42,260 nt of DNA from Pseudomonadota bacterium (GCA_021833365.1 JAKBFV010000015.1:1-42260), one strand, 5' to 3'. Shown: positions 9,053 through 18,843, counted from the stretch's first letter. Made by a program: numbers and translations. Notes: a model not told the origin generated them from the sequence alone.

Positions 9053-9295
9053 TCAGGCGTGCGTATTGATCAGCAGACCCAGGGTCTGATCAGCGGTGCG
9101 CACGACGGCGGCACTCGCCTGCACCTGCTGGCTGGCGGCCTGCATCTGCACGAGATTCTGGGTCAAGGTCTGCTGTGGCGACGTCGAAGTCGCCGCCTGA
9201 GCGATGGCCGAGGCGTTACGATCGACTTGCTTCAAACCGGAACGCAGACCGGTCAATCCGGTCGCCACCAGGGATGGCATATTTGAGGAGATCAC
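9053..9295 (-). CDS. Orphan small protein resembling flagellar rod/hook termini
   Basis: An 80-residue protein. The N-terminus (ATGLTGLRSGLKQVDRNASAIA) resembles the first helix of flagellar rod/hook proteins, and the C-terminus (VQASAAVVRTADQTLGLLI) resembles the flagellar basal-body rod C-terminal domain. The whole middle of such proteins is absent. The GTG at 9295 is chosen because GGAGG lies 6 bases upstream; an in-frame ATG at 9280 has no ribosome site. No other flagellar gene is in the window. Small proteins of this shape occur in some gammaproteobacteria without a known role. The assignment rests on recalled family patterns, so it is moderate. Confidence 0.55.
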   Translation of the reverse strand: MISSNMPSLVATGLTGLRSGLKQVDRNASAIAQAATSTSPQQTLTQNLVQMQAASQQVQASAAVVRTADQTLGLLINTHA

Positions 9296-9355
9296 CACGC
9301 ACCTCCACGCGGCCAAGCCGCCGGACAAGGATCACATATTCAGAATACGCCGACC

Positions 9356-10075
9356 TCACCCGCCTGTCATGCCTCCGCCTAGACCATTTTGCGCTAAAAC
9401 TGCGGCAAAACCATGCAAGGGCGTCAGATCCCAGGGCTGCAGCAGCTGCCCCTGCGGCCCGAGCAGAGCCAGACAAGGCGCCGCCAGCAAGGCTTGCAGC
9501 GTCGCCTGATTCTCTGCCCAGGCCGGCATGGCGAGATCGCGAACGTTGCCTATCCAGCCGAGCAGACGCACACCGTCATGGCGGATGGCCTCGGCGGTGA
9601 GCAGGGCGTGATTGAGACAGCCAAGACGCAAGGCGACGACCAGGATGACCGGCAAAGCCAGCTCCTGCGGCAGACGACTGAGCATCTCGCGCTCCGACAG
9701 AGGCGTGCGCCAACCGCCGGCGCCTTCGACCAGAGCGAGATCCGCCGGTGTCGCCAGAGCGCCGCGCACCCAGCCGATCAGCTGCCCGCAGTGCAGACGG
9801 CGTCCGGCCTGGCGCGCCGCGATGTGCGGAGCGAGCGCCGCCGGCAGGCAGACGGGATTGACCTGCTCATAGGGCAGAGCGACCGAACTCGCCGCCATCA
9901 GGCTGAGCGCATCCTCGTTGCGCCAGCCCTGCGCCGTCTGCTCGGCACCGGCAGCGACCGGCTTGAGGCCGAAGACGCGGGCGCCGCGCGCGCTCATCTC
10001 GCGCAGCAGGGCGACACTGGCGAAGGTCTTGCCGACGTCGGTATCGGTGCCGGTGACGAAAATCCCCTGCGTCAT
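9356..10075 (-). CDS. bioD: Dethiobiotin synthetase
   Basis: ATP-dependent carboxylation of 7,8-diaminopelargonate to dethiobiotin, the next-to-last step of biotin synthesis. The protein has 239 residues, near the usual length. The P-loop GTDTDVGKT is at residues 9-17 with K16, and VEGAGGW is the conserved second loop. It is last in the bioBFHCD operon, its ATG overlapping the bioC stop by 4 bases. bioA, needed to make its substrate, is not in this window. Confidence 0.93.
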   Translation of the reverse strand: MTQGIFVTGTDTDVGKTFASVALLREMSARGARVFGLKPVAAGAEQTAQGWRNEDALSLMAASSVALPYEQVNPVCLPAALAPHIAARQAGRRLHCGQLIGWVRGALATPADLALVEGAGGWRTPLSEREMLSRLPQELALPVILVVALRLGCLNHALLTAEAIRHDGVRLLGWIGNVRDLAMPAWAENQATLQALLAAPCLALLGPQGQLLQPWDLTPLHGFAAVLAQNGLGGGMTGG

Positions 10076-10842
10076 CTCTCCTCCTTGCGCGCCAGCAACC
10101 AGAGCACGCGATACGTCAACCGGCAGCGCCCGCTGGCATCAGCGAGCGCCTGCAGTATACGCTGATAAGCGGCGCGGCCGAGCAGACCGGGCTGCGCCGA
10201 ACGATCATAGACGCCGACACCGCTGGCCTTGAGCGCGTGCAGGGCGAGCGCAGCACTGGCGTGCTCACTGACCAGATCGGCGTCGGCGCGGATGATGAGG
10301 CGCAGCCCCGCCGCCTCGACCGCCTGCAGCCAGGCGGCGGCGCTCGGCAACGGCCGCAGCGGCGCCTGGCGACCAGCCGCCACCCAGGCGAGCGCCAGTT
10401 CCGGCAAGGAACCGGCCACCGGCAAAGCCAGCGCCAACATCCCTCCGGCCTGTAAGGCGCTAGCGAGGGCGGGCATGACGCGCGCCACCTCGGCCCATTG
10501 CAGGGCAAAATTACTGAACAGCGCCGCCACACCGGCCGTGCGCAAGGGCAAGGCATTGAAACTGGCTTGCACGAAGAGGTTGTCGCTGCCTTGCCGTGCC
10601 TGTGCCAGCATGGGTGCGGCGAGATCGAGGCCGAGGCCGCGACCGAAGCGTGCTGCCAGCAGCGCCGCCAGGGCGCCATCACCACAGCCGAGGTCGACCC
10701 AGGACGGGAGCATAGGCGGCAGATGCTCGACACTCATCTGCAGCAGCTGTGCCCGCGCCTGCGCCTGTACGCTGGCATGCACGGCGTAGACCGGTGCGGC
10801 AGTGCCGAAACTGTGCGCCAGACGCGCCTCAAGCGAGTCCAT
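10072..10842 (-). CDS. bioC: Malonyl-ACP O-methyltransferase
   Basis: SAM-dependent methylation of the free carboxyl of malonyl-ACP, which disguises it so fatty-acid synthesis can build the pimeloyl chain. The 256-residue product has the SAM-binding motif VDLGCGDGALAALLA and the ALQW segment typical of BioC, and begins MDSLEARLAHSFGTAAPVY. The frame is open much further upstream but the ATG at 10842, overlapping the end of bioH by 14 bases, matches the family N-terminus. It overlaps bioD by 4 bases. Confidence 0.88.
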   Translation of the reverse strand: MDSLEARLAHSFGTAAPVYAVHASVQAQARAQLLQMSVEHLPPMLPSWVDLGCGDGALAALLAARFGRGLGLDLAAPMLAQARQGSDNLFVQASFNALPLRTAGVAALFSNFALQWAEVARVMPALASALQAGGMLALALPVAGSLPELALAWVAAGRQAPLRPLPSAAAWLQAVEAAGLRLIIRADADLVSEHASAALALHALKASGVGVYDRSAQPGLLGRAAYQRILQALADASGRCRLTYRVLWLLARKEER

Positions 10843-11506
10843 GCCGCGCCTCCCACTCGGCCAGCGCCGGCGCCAGCTGTGGCGACCAAGGCAGGAGATG
10901 CGAGCCTGGCAGAACGATGACTTCGAGACCGAGGCGACGCAGAAAGGGCGCCTGCGCGACGGGCAGCAGGGCATCGGCAGCGGCGAGTACGACGAGAATG
11001 GGCAGGGACAGTTCGGCGAGGGCGGCGCGCCGGTCCCAGAGCAGGGCATCGAGCAGCTCCGGCGCCTGCTGCTGCGGCCACTGCAAGGGCTGCAAGCGCC
11101 GCCGCAAGCGCGCCGCCGCGACGTCACCATGCGCCTGCAGAGCGAGAAACTCGCGCGCCGCGCTCTGCGGCGCATGCACGAGCTGCGTCCGAAACGCCTG
11201 CCAACGCGCCGCCGCCATGCCCGGCCAGTCGGTCGTCGCAGACCAGCAGGGACTGCTCGCCAGCAGAACCAGGGCGCGTACCTGCGGGTGACGGGCGAGA
11301 TCGAGGGCGAGCACGCCGGACAAGGACCAGGCATAGAGCACGCCATCCGTCGCCGGCAGGCGCCCGGCCCAGTCCTCTATCTGCGCTTCAGGCTGTGTCT
11401 GCGACCACTCCCAGGCCTGCCAGCCGGCGTGCGGCAAGGCCTGCTGCAGGGGCTGGAAGATCTCGGCGCGCACGCCCCAGCCGGGCAGGGCGATGCGCCA
11501 GTTCAT
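10829..11506 (-). CDS. bioH: Pimeloyl-ACP methyl ester esterase, BioH-type
   Basis: Alpha/beta hydrolase removing the methyl group added by BioC, which ends chain extension and frees pimeloyl-ACP for BioF. The 225-residue protein keeps the BioH-like stretch VLLASSPCWSA..DWPGM. The likely triad is S61, D178 (AAADALLP) and H203 (PGSHLLPW), and LPGWG supplies the oxyanion region. The nucleophile elbow reads AWSLSG where BioH has GWSLGG, so both glycines of GxSxG are replaced. Position between bioF and bioC supports the name. It overlaps bioF by 4 bases and bioC by 14. Confidence 0.82.
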   Translation of the reverse strand: MNWRIALPGWGVRAEIFQPLQQALPHAGWQAWEWSQTQPEAQIEDWAGRLPATDGVLYAWSLSGVLALDLARHPQVRALVLLASSPCWSATTDWPGMAAARWQAFRTQLVHAPQSAAREFLALQAHGDVAAARLRRRLQPLQWPQQQAPELLDALLWDRRAALAELSLPILVVLAAADALLPVAQAPFLRRLGLEVIVLPGSHLLPWSPQLAPALAEWEARHGLA

Positions 11507-12663
11507 CGCATCACCTCATCCCAGCTGCGCGCAAGAGCGAGGAGGAGGCGATCGATCTGCTCGCGCTCATGCGCGGCGCTGAAGGTGATGCGCAGGCGCG
11601 CCTGGCCTTGCGCCACCGTCGGCGGTCTGATCGCCGTCACCCAGATGCCCTGCGCGCGCAGGCTGGCGGCGAGGCGCAAGGCGCGTTCAGCGTCCCCGAC
11701 CATGAGCGGCTGAATCGGCGAGTCGCTGGCGCGCAAAGGCCAGCCATGGCGCTGCGCCTGTTCCTTGAAATAGGCGATGTGCTCAGCCAGGCGCTGCCGC
11801 CGCCAATCCTCGCGCCGCACCAGGGCGATGGCGGTCAAGGTGGCATGCGCCAGCGCTGGTGAGGCCGCCGTCGAATAGATGTAGGGGCGCGCGAACTGCA
11901 GCAGGGCCTCGATCAGCGGCGCCTCGCCGAGCACGCAGGCGCCCTGTGTGCCGATGGCCTTGCCGAGGGTGACGCAGAGCACCGGCAGCTCCTGCACCGA
12001 CCAGCGTGCCGCCGCCCGCCCCTCCTCGCCGTCGACGCCGATGCCGTGCGCATCGTCGAGCATCAACCAGGCCTTGTGGCGCCGGCAGATCTGTACCAAA
12101 GTGGCGACATCGGCACGATCGCCATCCATGCTGAAAACGGCGTCACTGACCACCAGTGGCGAAGGCTCAGCGAGCAGTCGCCGCTGCAACGCCTCCAGAT
12201 CGGCGTGCGGATAACGCTGCAGGCGGGCGCCGGCGAGGCGGGCACCATCGAGCAGGGAGGCGTGATTGAGCTTGTCCTGAATGACCAGATCGTCGGCTTC
12301 GAGCAGGGCCGCCAGAGTCGCCGTATTGGCCTGCCAGCCGCTGGCGAAGAACAGGGCACGCGGCCGCCCCAGCCAGTCGGCGAGAGCCGCCTCGAGTTCC
12401 TGATGCGCGCGGCTGTGGCCGCAGACCAGATGCGCCGATCCGGCACCGCTGCCATAGCGACGCGCGCCGCTGGCCAAGGCGGCGGCGATACGGCGATCAG
12501 CGGCGAGACCTAGGTAGTCGTTGCTGCAGAAGTTGAGCAGCTCCTGTTCGCCGACGCGCAGGCACGGCCCCTGCGCCGCATCGTGCACCTGCAGCTGGCG
12601 ATAGAGGCCGCGCTCACGCTGCTGCTGCAGACGTTGCTCAAGACGCGCTGACAGGGATGGCAT
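11503..12663 (-). CDS. bioF: 8-amino-7-oxononanoate synthase
   Basis: PLP enzyme condensing pimeloyl-ACP with L-alanine to give 8-amino-7-oxononanoate. The 386-residue length is normal. Visible features are [11 protein letters not shown] near residue 45, the GSG..H substrate region, DDAHGIG at 203-209 and [11 protein letters not shown] with the PLP lysine at K235. The start overlaps the end of bioB by 26 bases and its end overlaps bioH by 4 bases. Confidence 0.95.
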   Translation of the reverse strand: MPSLSARLEQRLQQQRERGLYRQLQVHDAAQGPCLRVGEQELLNFCSNDYLGLAADRRIAAALASGARRYGSGAGSAHLVCGHSRAHQELEAALADWLGRPRALFFASGWQANTATLAALLEADDLVIQDKLNHASLLDGARLAGARLQRYPHADLEALQRRLLAEPSPLVVSDAVFSMDGDRADVATLVQICRRHKAWLMLDDAHGIGVDGEEGRAAARWSVQELPVLCVTLGKAIGTQGACVLGEAPLIEALLQFARPYIYSTAASPALAHATLTAIALVRREDWRRQRLAEHIAYFKEQAQRHGWPLRASDSPIQPLMVGDAERALRLAASLRAQGIWVTAIRPPTVAQGQARLRITFSAAHEREQIDRLLLALARSWDEVMR

Positions 12664-13648
12664 GTGGGCGCGCCATGGCGTCGTGATAAAGGGGCGGATG
12701 CGCCTCCTCCAGGCGCAGACCGAGACGCGCGAGCAGCTGGCGATCGGCGTCCGGCTCCTGATTGCCGGTGGTCAGCAGCTTGCAGCCGAGAAAGATCGAG
12801 TTGGCGCCGGCCATATAGCACAGCGCCTGGGTACTGGCGCTCATGCTCTCGCGCCCGGCCGACAGGCGCACATAGGAAGCCGGCATGAGGATGCGGGCGA
12901 CGGCGATGCAACGCACGAACTCGAGCTCGTCGATGCTCTCGACGTCGCTGAGCGGGGTTCCCGGTATGGGCACGAGGCGATTGATCGGCACCGAAGCCGG
13001 ATGCTGCGGCAGATTGGCAAGCTGCAACAGCAGATCGACGCGATCCTGGCGCTCCTCGCCCATGCCGACGATGCCGCCGGCGCACACCTTGATGCCAGCG
13101 TCGCGCACATGCTCGAGAGTCTGCAGGCGATCCTCGTAGCGATGGCTGCTGATCACCTGCGTATAGTAAGTGGCGGAGGTATCGAGATTGTGGTTGTAGT
13201 AGTCGAGTCCAGCGGCGGCCAGGCGCGTCGCCTGCGAGGCATCGAGCATGCCCAGTGTCATGCAGGTCTCAAGACCGAGAGCCTTGACCTGCTGCACCAT
13301 CTCGAGCACGGCGGGCATGTCCCTTTCGCTCGGTGAGCGCCAGGCCGCGCCCATGCAAAAACGACTGGCGCCCTGCGCCCGCGCCGCTTTCGCCTGCTCC
13401 AGCACCTGTTCGACCGGCAGCAGCTTTTCCTTGTCGAGTCCGGTCTGGTAGCGCCCCGACTGCGCGCAATACTTGCAGTCCTCGGGGCAGGCGCCGGTCT
13501 TGATCGAGAGCAGGGTCGAAGCCTGGATGCGGGTCGGATCGAAATGCCGGCGATGCACCTGCTGCGCCTGCATCAGCAGTTCCAGCAGGGGTGAGGCAAA
13601 GAGATCGGCGACCTCGGCGCGCGTCCAGTCATGGCGGAGTTCGTTCAC
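12638..13648 (-). CDS. bioB: Biotin synthase
   Basis: Radical SAM enzyme inserting sulfur into dethiobiotin. The 336-residue protein has the cluster-binding motif CPEDCKYC (C54, C58, C61), followed by AQSGRYQTG and further family blocks such as YYNHNLDTS and [10 protein letters not shown]. It starts with GTG at 13648, giving MNELRHDW, with AGGTG 5 bases upstream. It is the first gene of the bio operon and diverges from the acyl-CoA dehydrogenase gene. A promoter and a candidate BirA operator lie just upstream. Confidence 0.95.
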   Translation of the reverse strand: MNELRHDWTRAEVADLFASPLLELLMQAQQVHRRHFDPTRIQASTLLSIKTGACPEDCKYCAQSGRYQTGLDKEKLLPVEQVLEQAKAARAQGASRFCMGAAWRSPSERDMPAVLEMVQQVKALGLETCMTLGMLDASQATRLAAAGLDYYNHNLDTSATYYTQVISSHRYEDRLQTLEHVRDAGIKVCAGGIVGMGEERQDRVDLLLQLANLPQHPASVPINRLVPIPGTPLSDVESIDELEFVRCIAVARILMPASYVRLSAGRESMSASTQALCYMAGANSIFLGCKLLTTGNQEPDADRQLLARLGLRLEEAHPPLYHDAMARPHAIPVSAS

Positions 13649-13658
13649 GGAGCACCTA

Positions 13659-13690
13659 TCGTCAACTTGAATGAGTATCAGAGTTTACGT
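13659..13690 (-). promoter_or_regulatory. Candidate BirA operator of the bio operon
   Basis: On the minus strand GTAAAC (13683-13688) and GTTGAC (13661-13666) are imperfect inverted half-sites. Extended to the 9-mers of the known TTGTAAACC - 14 to 16 bases - GGTTTACAA site, each arm matches 6 of 9 and the spacing is 14. It covers the predicted -10 and start of bioB transcription, where a repressor would act. birA is not in the window, so this is inference. Confidence 0.5.
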
Positions 13691-13710
13691 AGCACCCTGA
13701 GTCTTGACAA
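13682..13710 (-). promoter_or_regulatory. Predicted sigma-70 promoter of bioB
   Basis: Minus-strand -35 TTGTCA (13705-13710), 17-base spacer, -10 TAAACT (13682-13687). It overlaps the divergent promoter and the candidate BirA operator. Confidence 0.5.
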
Positions 13711-13731
13711 GTCGGCGCTAATAAATAATAT
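13704..13731 (+). promoter_or_regulatory. Predicted sigma-70 promoter of the 13764 acyl-CoA dehydrogenase gene
   Basis: A perfect TTGACA (13704-13709), a 16-base spacer and TAATAT (13726-13731). Transcription would start near 13738, inside the small palindrome. Confidence 0.55.
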
Positions 13732-13734
13732 GCC

Positions 13735-13746
13735 TTACGTCCGTAA
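13735..13746. promoter_or_regulatory. TTACG-TC-CGTAA palindrome, candidate operator
   Basis: A 5+2+5 perfect inverted repeat directly over the predicted start of transcription of the dehydrogenase gene, 17 bases before its ATG. The TetR regulator encoded downstream is the obvious candidate binder; a MerR-type (LiuR-like) regulator elsewhere is an alternative. Confidence 0.4.
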
Positions 13747-13763
13747 TGTAAGTGGAGTGCTCC

Positions 13764-14933
13764 ATGGATACCGTCATCAACGACCTGCGCCCGATGTTGC
13801 CACGCACCTTGTTCCAGCCCGAACACGAAGCCTTTCGCGCCACCGTCCGGCGCTTCTTCGCTGAAGAAGTGCTGCCGCATCGCGAACGCTTCGAGGCACA
13901 GCAGCATGTCGATCGCGACCTGTGGAACAAGGCCGGCGCCCTCGGCCTGCTCTGCCCGACCATGCCGGAAGCCTATGGTGGCGCCGGCGTTGATCGCCTC
14001 TACAGCGTCATCCTGATGGAGGAGCAGGCGCGTGCCGGTGACTCCGGCTGCGGCTTCTCCCTGCACTCGGACATCGTCGCCAACTATCTGAACAACTTCG
14101 GCAGCGAAGCACAGAAGTCGACCTGGCTGCCACGCATGGCGAGCGGCGAAGTGGTCAGCGCCATCGCCATGACCGAACCTGGCACCGGCTCCGACCTGCA
14201 GAGCATCAAGACGCGCGCCGTGCGCCAGGGTGACCACTACCTGCTCAACGGCGCCAAGATCTTCATCACCAATGGCTACCTCAGCGACATGGTGGTGGTC
14301 GTGGCGCGCACCGGCGAAGGTGACAAGGGCGCTGAGAATATCTCCTTGTTCATCGTCGATGCGCACAGCCCCGGCTTCAGCAAGGGGAAACCGCTCAACA
14401 AGGTCGGCATGAAGGCGCAGGACACCTGCGAGCTCTTCTTCGATGATGTCGTGGTGCCGGCCGAGAACCTCCTCGGCGCCGAAGGCATGGGCTTCATCAT
14501 GCTGATGAAGGAACTGGCCTGGGAGCGTATGATGATCGCCATCATGTGCACCGCCGGCGCAGAAGTGGCCATCGCCCATACCCTCGACTATGTGCGCCAG
14601 CGCCAGGCCTTCGGCAAACCCGTCGCCGCCTATCAGAACACCCGCTTCAAGCTCGCCGAGCTCAAATCTGAAACCCAGATCGGCCGCGTCTACGTCGATC
14701 GCTGCATCGAGCTGGTGTTGCAGGAGCAACTGCCCATCGACGCCGCCGCCGCCGCCAAATACTGGTGCTCGGATCTGCTCTGCCGCGTCGTCGACGAGTG
14801 TGTGCAGCTGCACGGCGGCTACGGCTATATGCTCGAATATCCGATCGCCCGTGCTTATATCGACATGCGCGCCAACCGCATCTACGGCGGCACCAACGAG
14901 ATCATGAAGGAGCTGATCGCACGCATGCTCTAG
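13764..14933 (+). CDS. Acyl-CoA dehydrogenase, long-chain/isovaleryl type
   Basis: A 389-residue standard-length FAD enzyme. Blocks include AMTEPGTGSDLQ, GAKIFITNG and RQAFGKP. At the medium-chain catalytic position it has glycine (IYGGTNEIM), while AWERMMIA puts glutamate at residue 254 in the helix used as base by long-chain and isovaleryl dehydrogenases, so the alternative catalytic position is used. GGAG lies 6 bases before the ATG; an in-frame GTG at 13752 is less likely. The TetR gene follows 71 bases later on the same strand. Substrate is uncertain: long-chain or branched acyl-CoA. Confidence 0.9.
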   Translation: MDTVINDLRPMLPRTLFQPEHEAFRATVRRFFAEEVLPHRERFEAQQHVDRDLWNKAGALGLLCPTMPEAYGGAGVDRLYSVILMEEQARAGDSGCGFSLHSDIVANYLNNFGSEAQKSTWLPRMASGEVVSAIAMTEPGTGSDLQSIKTRAVRQGDHYLLNGAKIFITNGYLSDMVVVVARTGEGDKGAENISLFIVDAHSPGFSKGKPLNKVGMKAQDTCELFFDDVVVPAENLLGAEGMGFIMLMKELAWERMMIAIMCTAGAEVAIAHTLDYVRQRQAFGKPVAAYQNTRFKLAELKSETQIGRVYVDRCIELVLQEQLPIDAAAAAKYWCSDLLCRVVDECVQLHGGYGYMLEYPIARAYIDMRANRIYGGTNEIMKELIARML

Positions 14934-15004
14934 CAGCGCGCCCCACCCCTGCCGCTGGTACGAAAGGATGAGGCAAGGCTAGAATAAGCGTTTTGGGGGG
15001 AACC

Positions 15005-15688
15005 ATGAGCCAGCCGCGCCGCACTCAGGCAGAACGTTCAGCACAGATGCGCAGACGCCTGCTCGAAGCCACACTCAGCTGCCTGGCCAGTGAGGGCTAT
15101 GCTGGCAGCACGGTGAGTAAGATCGTCGAGCGCGCCCAGGTCTCACGCGGCGCTCCCGTACACCACTACCCGAGCAAGGCGGCGCTCATCGAGGCCGCCG
15201 CCGAGTTCATGATCCATCGCATCTACGCCGAACTCGGGCGTGTCGTCCTCTCCCTACCCGCCAGTCCGCAGCATCTCGAGGACATCATCCTCGGCTGCTG
15301 GCGCAGCGTCTTCGGCAAGCAGGAAAATGCCGCCATGCTCGAACTGATGCTGGCCAGCCGTCATGACGAGGAACTCGCCCTGATGATGCGTCGGCTCTGG
15401 ACGGTCGGCTATGACACCCTGAAGCTGGCCACCCACCACTACTTCGAGCCCTTGCAGGAAGAAGCGCAACCGCTGCAGCTGATGACCCTGACACAATGGC
15501 TGCTGCGCGGCATGTCCCTCGACCTGCACCTGGTGCACGACACCGCCATCTTCGAGCATTTCATCAAGCTCTGGGTGCGCCTGCTCGCCACCCAGATGCG
15601 CCCGCGTCAAGACATCCAGGGGCCGCCACCACGCCCGGCCTTCTGGGATACACCCCTGCGCGAGATCGACGTACAGCGGCGACGCTGA
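15005..15688 (+). CDS. TetR/AcrR family transcriptional regulator
   Basis: A 227-residue repressor-type protein. Residues about 10-60 hold the helix-turn-helix, with RRRLLEATLSCLASEGYAG, TVSKIVERAQVSRG and HHYPSKAALIEAA. The C-terminal ligand domain is not recognisable to a specific class. The ATG at 15005 is preceded by a run of six G, 4 bases away; a TTG at 14993 would add four residues. It probably regulates, or is cotranscribed with, the dehydrogenase gene just upstream. Confidence 0.88.
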   Translation: MSQPRRTQAERSAQMRRRLLEATLSCLASEGYAGSTVSKIVERAQVSRGAPVHHYPSKAALIEAAAEFMIHRIYAELGRVVLSLPASPQHLEDIILGCWRSVFGKQENAAMLELMLASRHDEELALMMRRLWTVGYDTLKLATHHYFEPLQEEAQPLQLMTLTQWLLRGMSLDLHLVHDTAIFEHFIKLWVRLLATQMRPRQDIQGPPPRPAFWDTPLREIDVQRRR

Positions 15689-15729
15689 TCACACTCGCAG
15701 CTCAGCCCATGACCTTCGAGGGCGGAGCA

Positions 15730-18700
15730 TCATGACAGCTGCCCGCCCACACCCTTGAATTTCTCGACAAAGGCAGCAATCTTCTCGAAGACACTGTGTT
15801 TTTTTGCCAGGTACTGCGGATTCAGCGGGCTCATCTTCGGCAAAACGGCATTCAGCTCAGTGCCGCTGTCACTGGCGTATTCCCGTTTCAATGAGGACGT
15901 GATATAGCGCTTGGCCGCCTCCGTGTTCAGGTTCTCAGAACTGATCAACTCTTGTGCCTCTCGCTGTTGTTCCGCCTGGGCAAAGGTGAAAAAGGCAGCA
16001 ATCACGCTGGTCTTGTCGCCCAACTGGTCGAGATCGGTTTGGTTGATGAAGTCGACCAAAAGACTTTCCTTGGCACGATTGCCCAGGCTGGCACGAATCA
16101 CCCGGCGCACCTCATCCACCAGATCCGACTTGCTCTTGGTCTTTTTGTTGTGCTCGAAGATCAGCTCCAGAATATAGTCTAGGTTGATTTCCTGAGACTT
16201 GAGCAGGTCCACTTCAAAGACGACATCATCCCAGTCAAGGGTTGACTTGTCCTTTTCAGCGGCAGATTTTTCCCGACGCAACCAATCGCGAACATCATTG
16301 TAGGTTGAGCGGTAGTCCTGAATTTTCCGCTCCGCTGGAAGTGTAATCGCTTGCAGTGCAGTCACATCGTCATCGCTCAGATAATGCTGCGCTTTGAACG
16401 CTTCAACGGCTGCCGGGTCGTTCATGTCCACACGTTGCAAGGCCTTCAGACTGGCAAACTCATCATAGTTCTGCAGCACATTCTCAACGCGCAAATACTC
16501 ACCAAACAGCTTGGCGAATGCCTTTTTGTCAGCTTCCTTCTCAATGGCTGAAGGATCAGGAAAGCGCTGCTCCAACTCCTTGACGACTTCTACAAAGCCA
16601 CGTCGGGCTTCACCGGTGATCACATCGGTAAAGCCTTCCATGTATTCCTGGTAGCTCTTCTCCAGCACCACGTTCTTGGTATTCTTGTCGCCGAACAATG
16701 TGATGGCGTCAATCGTCGCCTGCTCCAGATCGCGGAAGGTGACAATATTGCCGAAGGTTTTGGTGGTATCAAAAATACGGTTGGTACGCGAATAGGCCTG
16801 GATCAAGCCGTGGTAGCGCAGATTCTTATCCACGAACAAGGTATTGAGCATAGGCGCATCAAAACCGGTCAGGAACATGCCTACGATGATCAGCAGGTCA
16901 ATCTCCTTGGCCTTCACCTGCTTGGCCAGATCGCGGTAATAGTTCTGAAAGCCTTGACTGTCCACGCTGAAGTTGGTTTTGAACAACGCGTTATAGTCCG
17001 CGATCGCCGCGCTCAGAAATTCCTTGGCACTGCTGTTCATCGCCGATACTTCAAAGCCCTCATCCAGGATTTCCCCCACAGCCTCCTGTTCCTCGTTGGC
17101 GGCAAAGGAGAAAATGGTGGCAATCCTCAACGGCTTGTCGCTGCCCTGCTGCAGTTCCTTGAACGACTCGTAATACAGCTTGGCGGCATCCACGCTGCTC
17201 ACGGCCAACATGGCATTGAAGCTTTTGTTCTTAGGATCAGCACCCGCGTACAAACGATGAGTCTTCTGCCGAAAGTTGTTGAGAATGTACTGGGTAATCT
17301 CGTGGATACGGTCGGGATGCAGCAAGGCCTGCTTGTTTTCAGCAGCGCTGAGCTTTTTCTCATCCTGCTCGGATTCAATGGCTTTGAACTGAGGACGCAC
17401 ATCGTTGTAGTCCACCTTGAACTTCAACACCTTCTCATCACGAATCGCATCAGTGATGACATAGGAGTGCAGCTCACGGCCAAACACGCTGGCCGTGGTC
17501 TCTGCGCCCAGAGCGTTTTGCGGGAAGATCGGTGTCCCGGTAAAGCCAAACTGATAGAACTTCTTGAACTTCTTTTTCAGGTTCTTCTGGGCCTCACCAA
17601 ACTGGCTGCGATGGCACTCATCAAAGATAAACACCACCTGCTTGCCATAAATCGGCAAGTCACCTTCATTTTTCATCAGGTTATTGAGCTTCTGGATAGT
17701 GGTGACAACGATTTTGTTGTCATCTTTCTCCAGATTGCGTTTCAGGCCAGCGGTACTGTCCGAGCCATTGACACTGTCCGGAGAAAAACGTTGGTACTCC
17801 TTCATGGTCTGGTAGTCCAGATCCTTGCGATCCACCACGAAGAACACCTTGTCAATAAAGTCGAGTTCAGTGGCCAGGCGTGCCGCCTTGAAGCTGGTCA
17901 GGGTCTTGCCCGAGCCTGTGGTATGCCAGATGTAGCCGCCACCTTCCGCTTTGCTCCAGCTTTTGGCCAGATAGGCACTGTGGATCTTCCATAGAATGCG
18001 TTCGGTCGCCGCAATCTGGTAGGGGCGCATCACCAGCAGCGTGTTGCTGACATCAAACACCGAGTAGTGCAGTAGTACATTGAGCAAGGTGTGCTTCTGC
18101 AAGAAGGTGGCGGTAAAGTCCTTCAGGTCCTTGATCAGGCTGTTATCGGCCTTCGCCCAATTCATCGTGAAGTCAAAGCTGTTCTTGTTCCGCTCGGTGG
18201 TATTGGCAAAGTATCGACTATCCGTACCGTTGGAGATCACGAACAACTGCAGATATTTGAACAGGGAATGTTCGCTGTTGAAACTTTCTTTGCTGTAGCG
18301 GTGCACCTGGTTGAAGGCTTCACGAATTGCTACGCCGCGCTTTTTCAGCTCCACCTGCACCAGCGGCAAGCCATTGACCAGAATCGTCACATCATAGCGG
18401 TTGGCATGGGTACCTGCTTGCTCAAACTGCTTGATGACCTGCACTTTGTTACGGGCGATGTTTTTCTTATCCAGCAGGTAGATGTTCTGGATACGCCCGT
18501 CGTCAAAGACAAAATCGTGGATGTAGTCGTCGTGAACTTTGCGTGTTTTCTCAACGATGCCGTCGCTGGGCTTGTCCAGCCAGGTCTCGACAAAGCGCAG
18601 CCATTCGCCATCAGCAAACTGCACGTTATTGAGTGCTTGCAGCTGCACGCGCATATTGGCCAACAAGGCATCCGGGGTCGTCAGCGCAGGCAGGAACTCA

Positions 18701-18843
18701 TAACCCTGATGAACCAAATCCTGAACGAACTCACGCTCCAAGTCGCTTTCGCTCTGGTAGGTCTCAGCCACTTGCCAGGCTTGGGTGTACTTGTCGAGAA
18801 CGATAAAATTATTAGATTCAGCGATCGGTTTATAGTCCGTCAT
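15730..18843 (-). CDS. hsdR: Type I restriction enzyme R subunit, EcoR124I-like
   Basis: The motor and nuclease subunit: it pulls DNA past the bound complex and cuts at a distance. The 1037-residue protein matches the EcoR124I HsdR length. The PD-(D/E)XK nuclease residues fall at D151, E165 and K167 (VELKK), the same positions recalled for EcoR124I. The helicase has TTGSGKT (motif I), DECH (motif II) and GFTGTP (motif III). All key residues seem intact. The ATG at 18843 gives [10 protein letters not shown]; the open frame extends to 18975 inside the upstream gene. It overlaps the Bro-N gene by 14 bases, so its translation may depend on that frameshifted gene. Confidence 0.95.
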   Translation of the reverse strand: MTDYKPIAESNNFIVLDKYTQAWQVAETYQSESDLEREFVQDLVHQGYEFLPALTTPDALLANMRVQLQALNNVQFADGEWLRFVETWLDKPSDGIVEKTRKVHDDYIHDFVFDDGRIQNIYLLDKKNIARNKVQVIKQFEQAGTHANRYDVTILVNGLPLVQVELKKRGVAIREAFNQVHRYSKESFNSEHSLFKYLQLFVISNGTDSRYFANTTERNKNSFDFTMNWAKADNSLIKDLKDFTATFLQKHTLLNVLLHYSVFDVSNTLLVMRPYQIAATERILWKIHSAYLAKSWSKAEGGGYIWHTTGSGKTLTSFKAARLATELDFIDKVFFVVDRKDLDYQTMKEYQRFSPDSVNGSDSTAGLKRNLEKDDNKIVVTTIQKLNNLMKNEGDLPIYGKQVVFIFDECHRSQFGEAQKNLKKKFKKFYQFGFTGTPIFPQNALGAETTASVFGRELHSYVITDAIRDEKVLKFKVDYNDVRPQFKAIESEQDEKKLSAAENKQALLHPDRIHEITQYILNNFRQKTHRLYAGADPKNKSFNAMLAVSSVDAAKLYYESFKELQQGSDKPLRIATIFSFAANEEQEAVGEILDEGFEVSAMNSSAKEFLSAAIADYNALFKTNFSVDSQGFQNYYRDLAKQVKAKEIDLLIIVGMFLTGFDAPMLNTLFVDKNLRYHGLIQAYSRTNRIFDTTKTFGNIVTFRDLEQATIDAITLFGDKNTKNVVLEKSYQEYMEGFTDVITGEARRGFVEVVKELEQRFPDPSAIEKEADKKAFAKLFGEYLRVENVLQNYDEFASLKALQRVDMNDPAAVEAFKAQHYLSDDDVTALQAITLPAERKIQDYRSTYNDVRDWLRREKSAAEKDKSTLDWDDVVFEVDLLKSQEINLDYILELIFEHNKKTKSKSDLVDEVRRVIRASLGNRAKESLLVDFINQTDLDQLGDKTSVIAAFFTFAQAEQQREAQELISSENLNTEAAKRYITSSLKREYASDSGTELNAVLPKMSPLNPQYLAKKHSVFEKIAAFVEKFKGVGGQLS

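Noticed and set aside
10843-11346. Extended BioC frame up to 11346
   Set aside because: This part is the bioH gene read in another frame; the BioC family begins at 10842.
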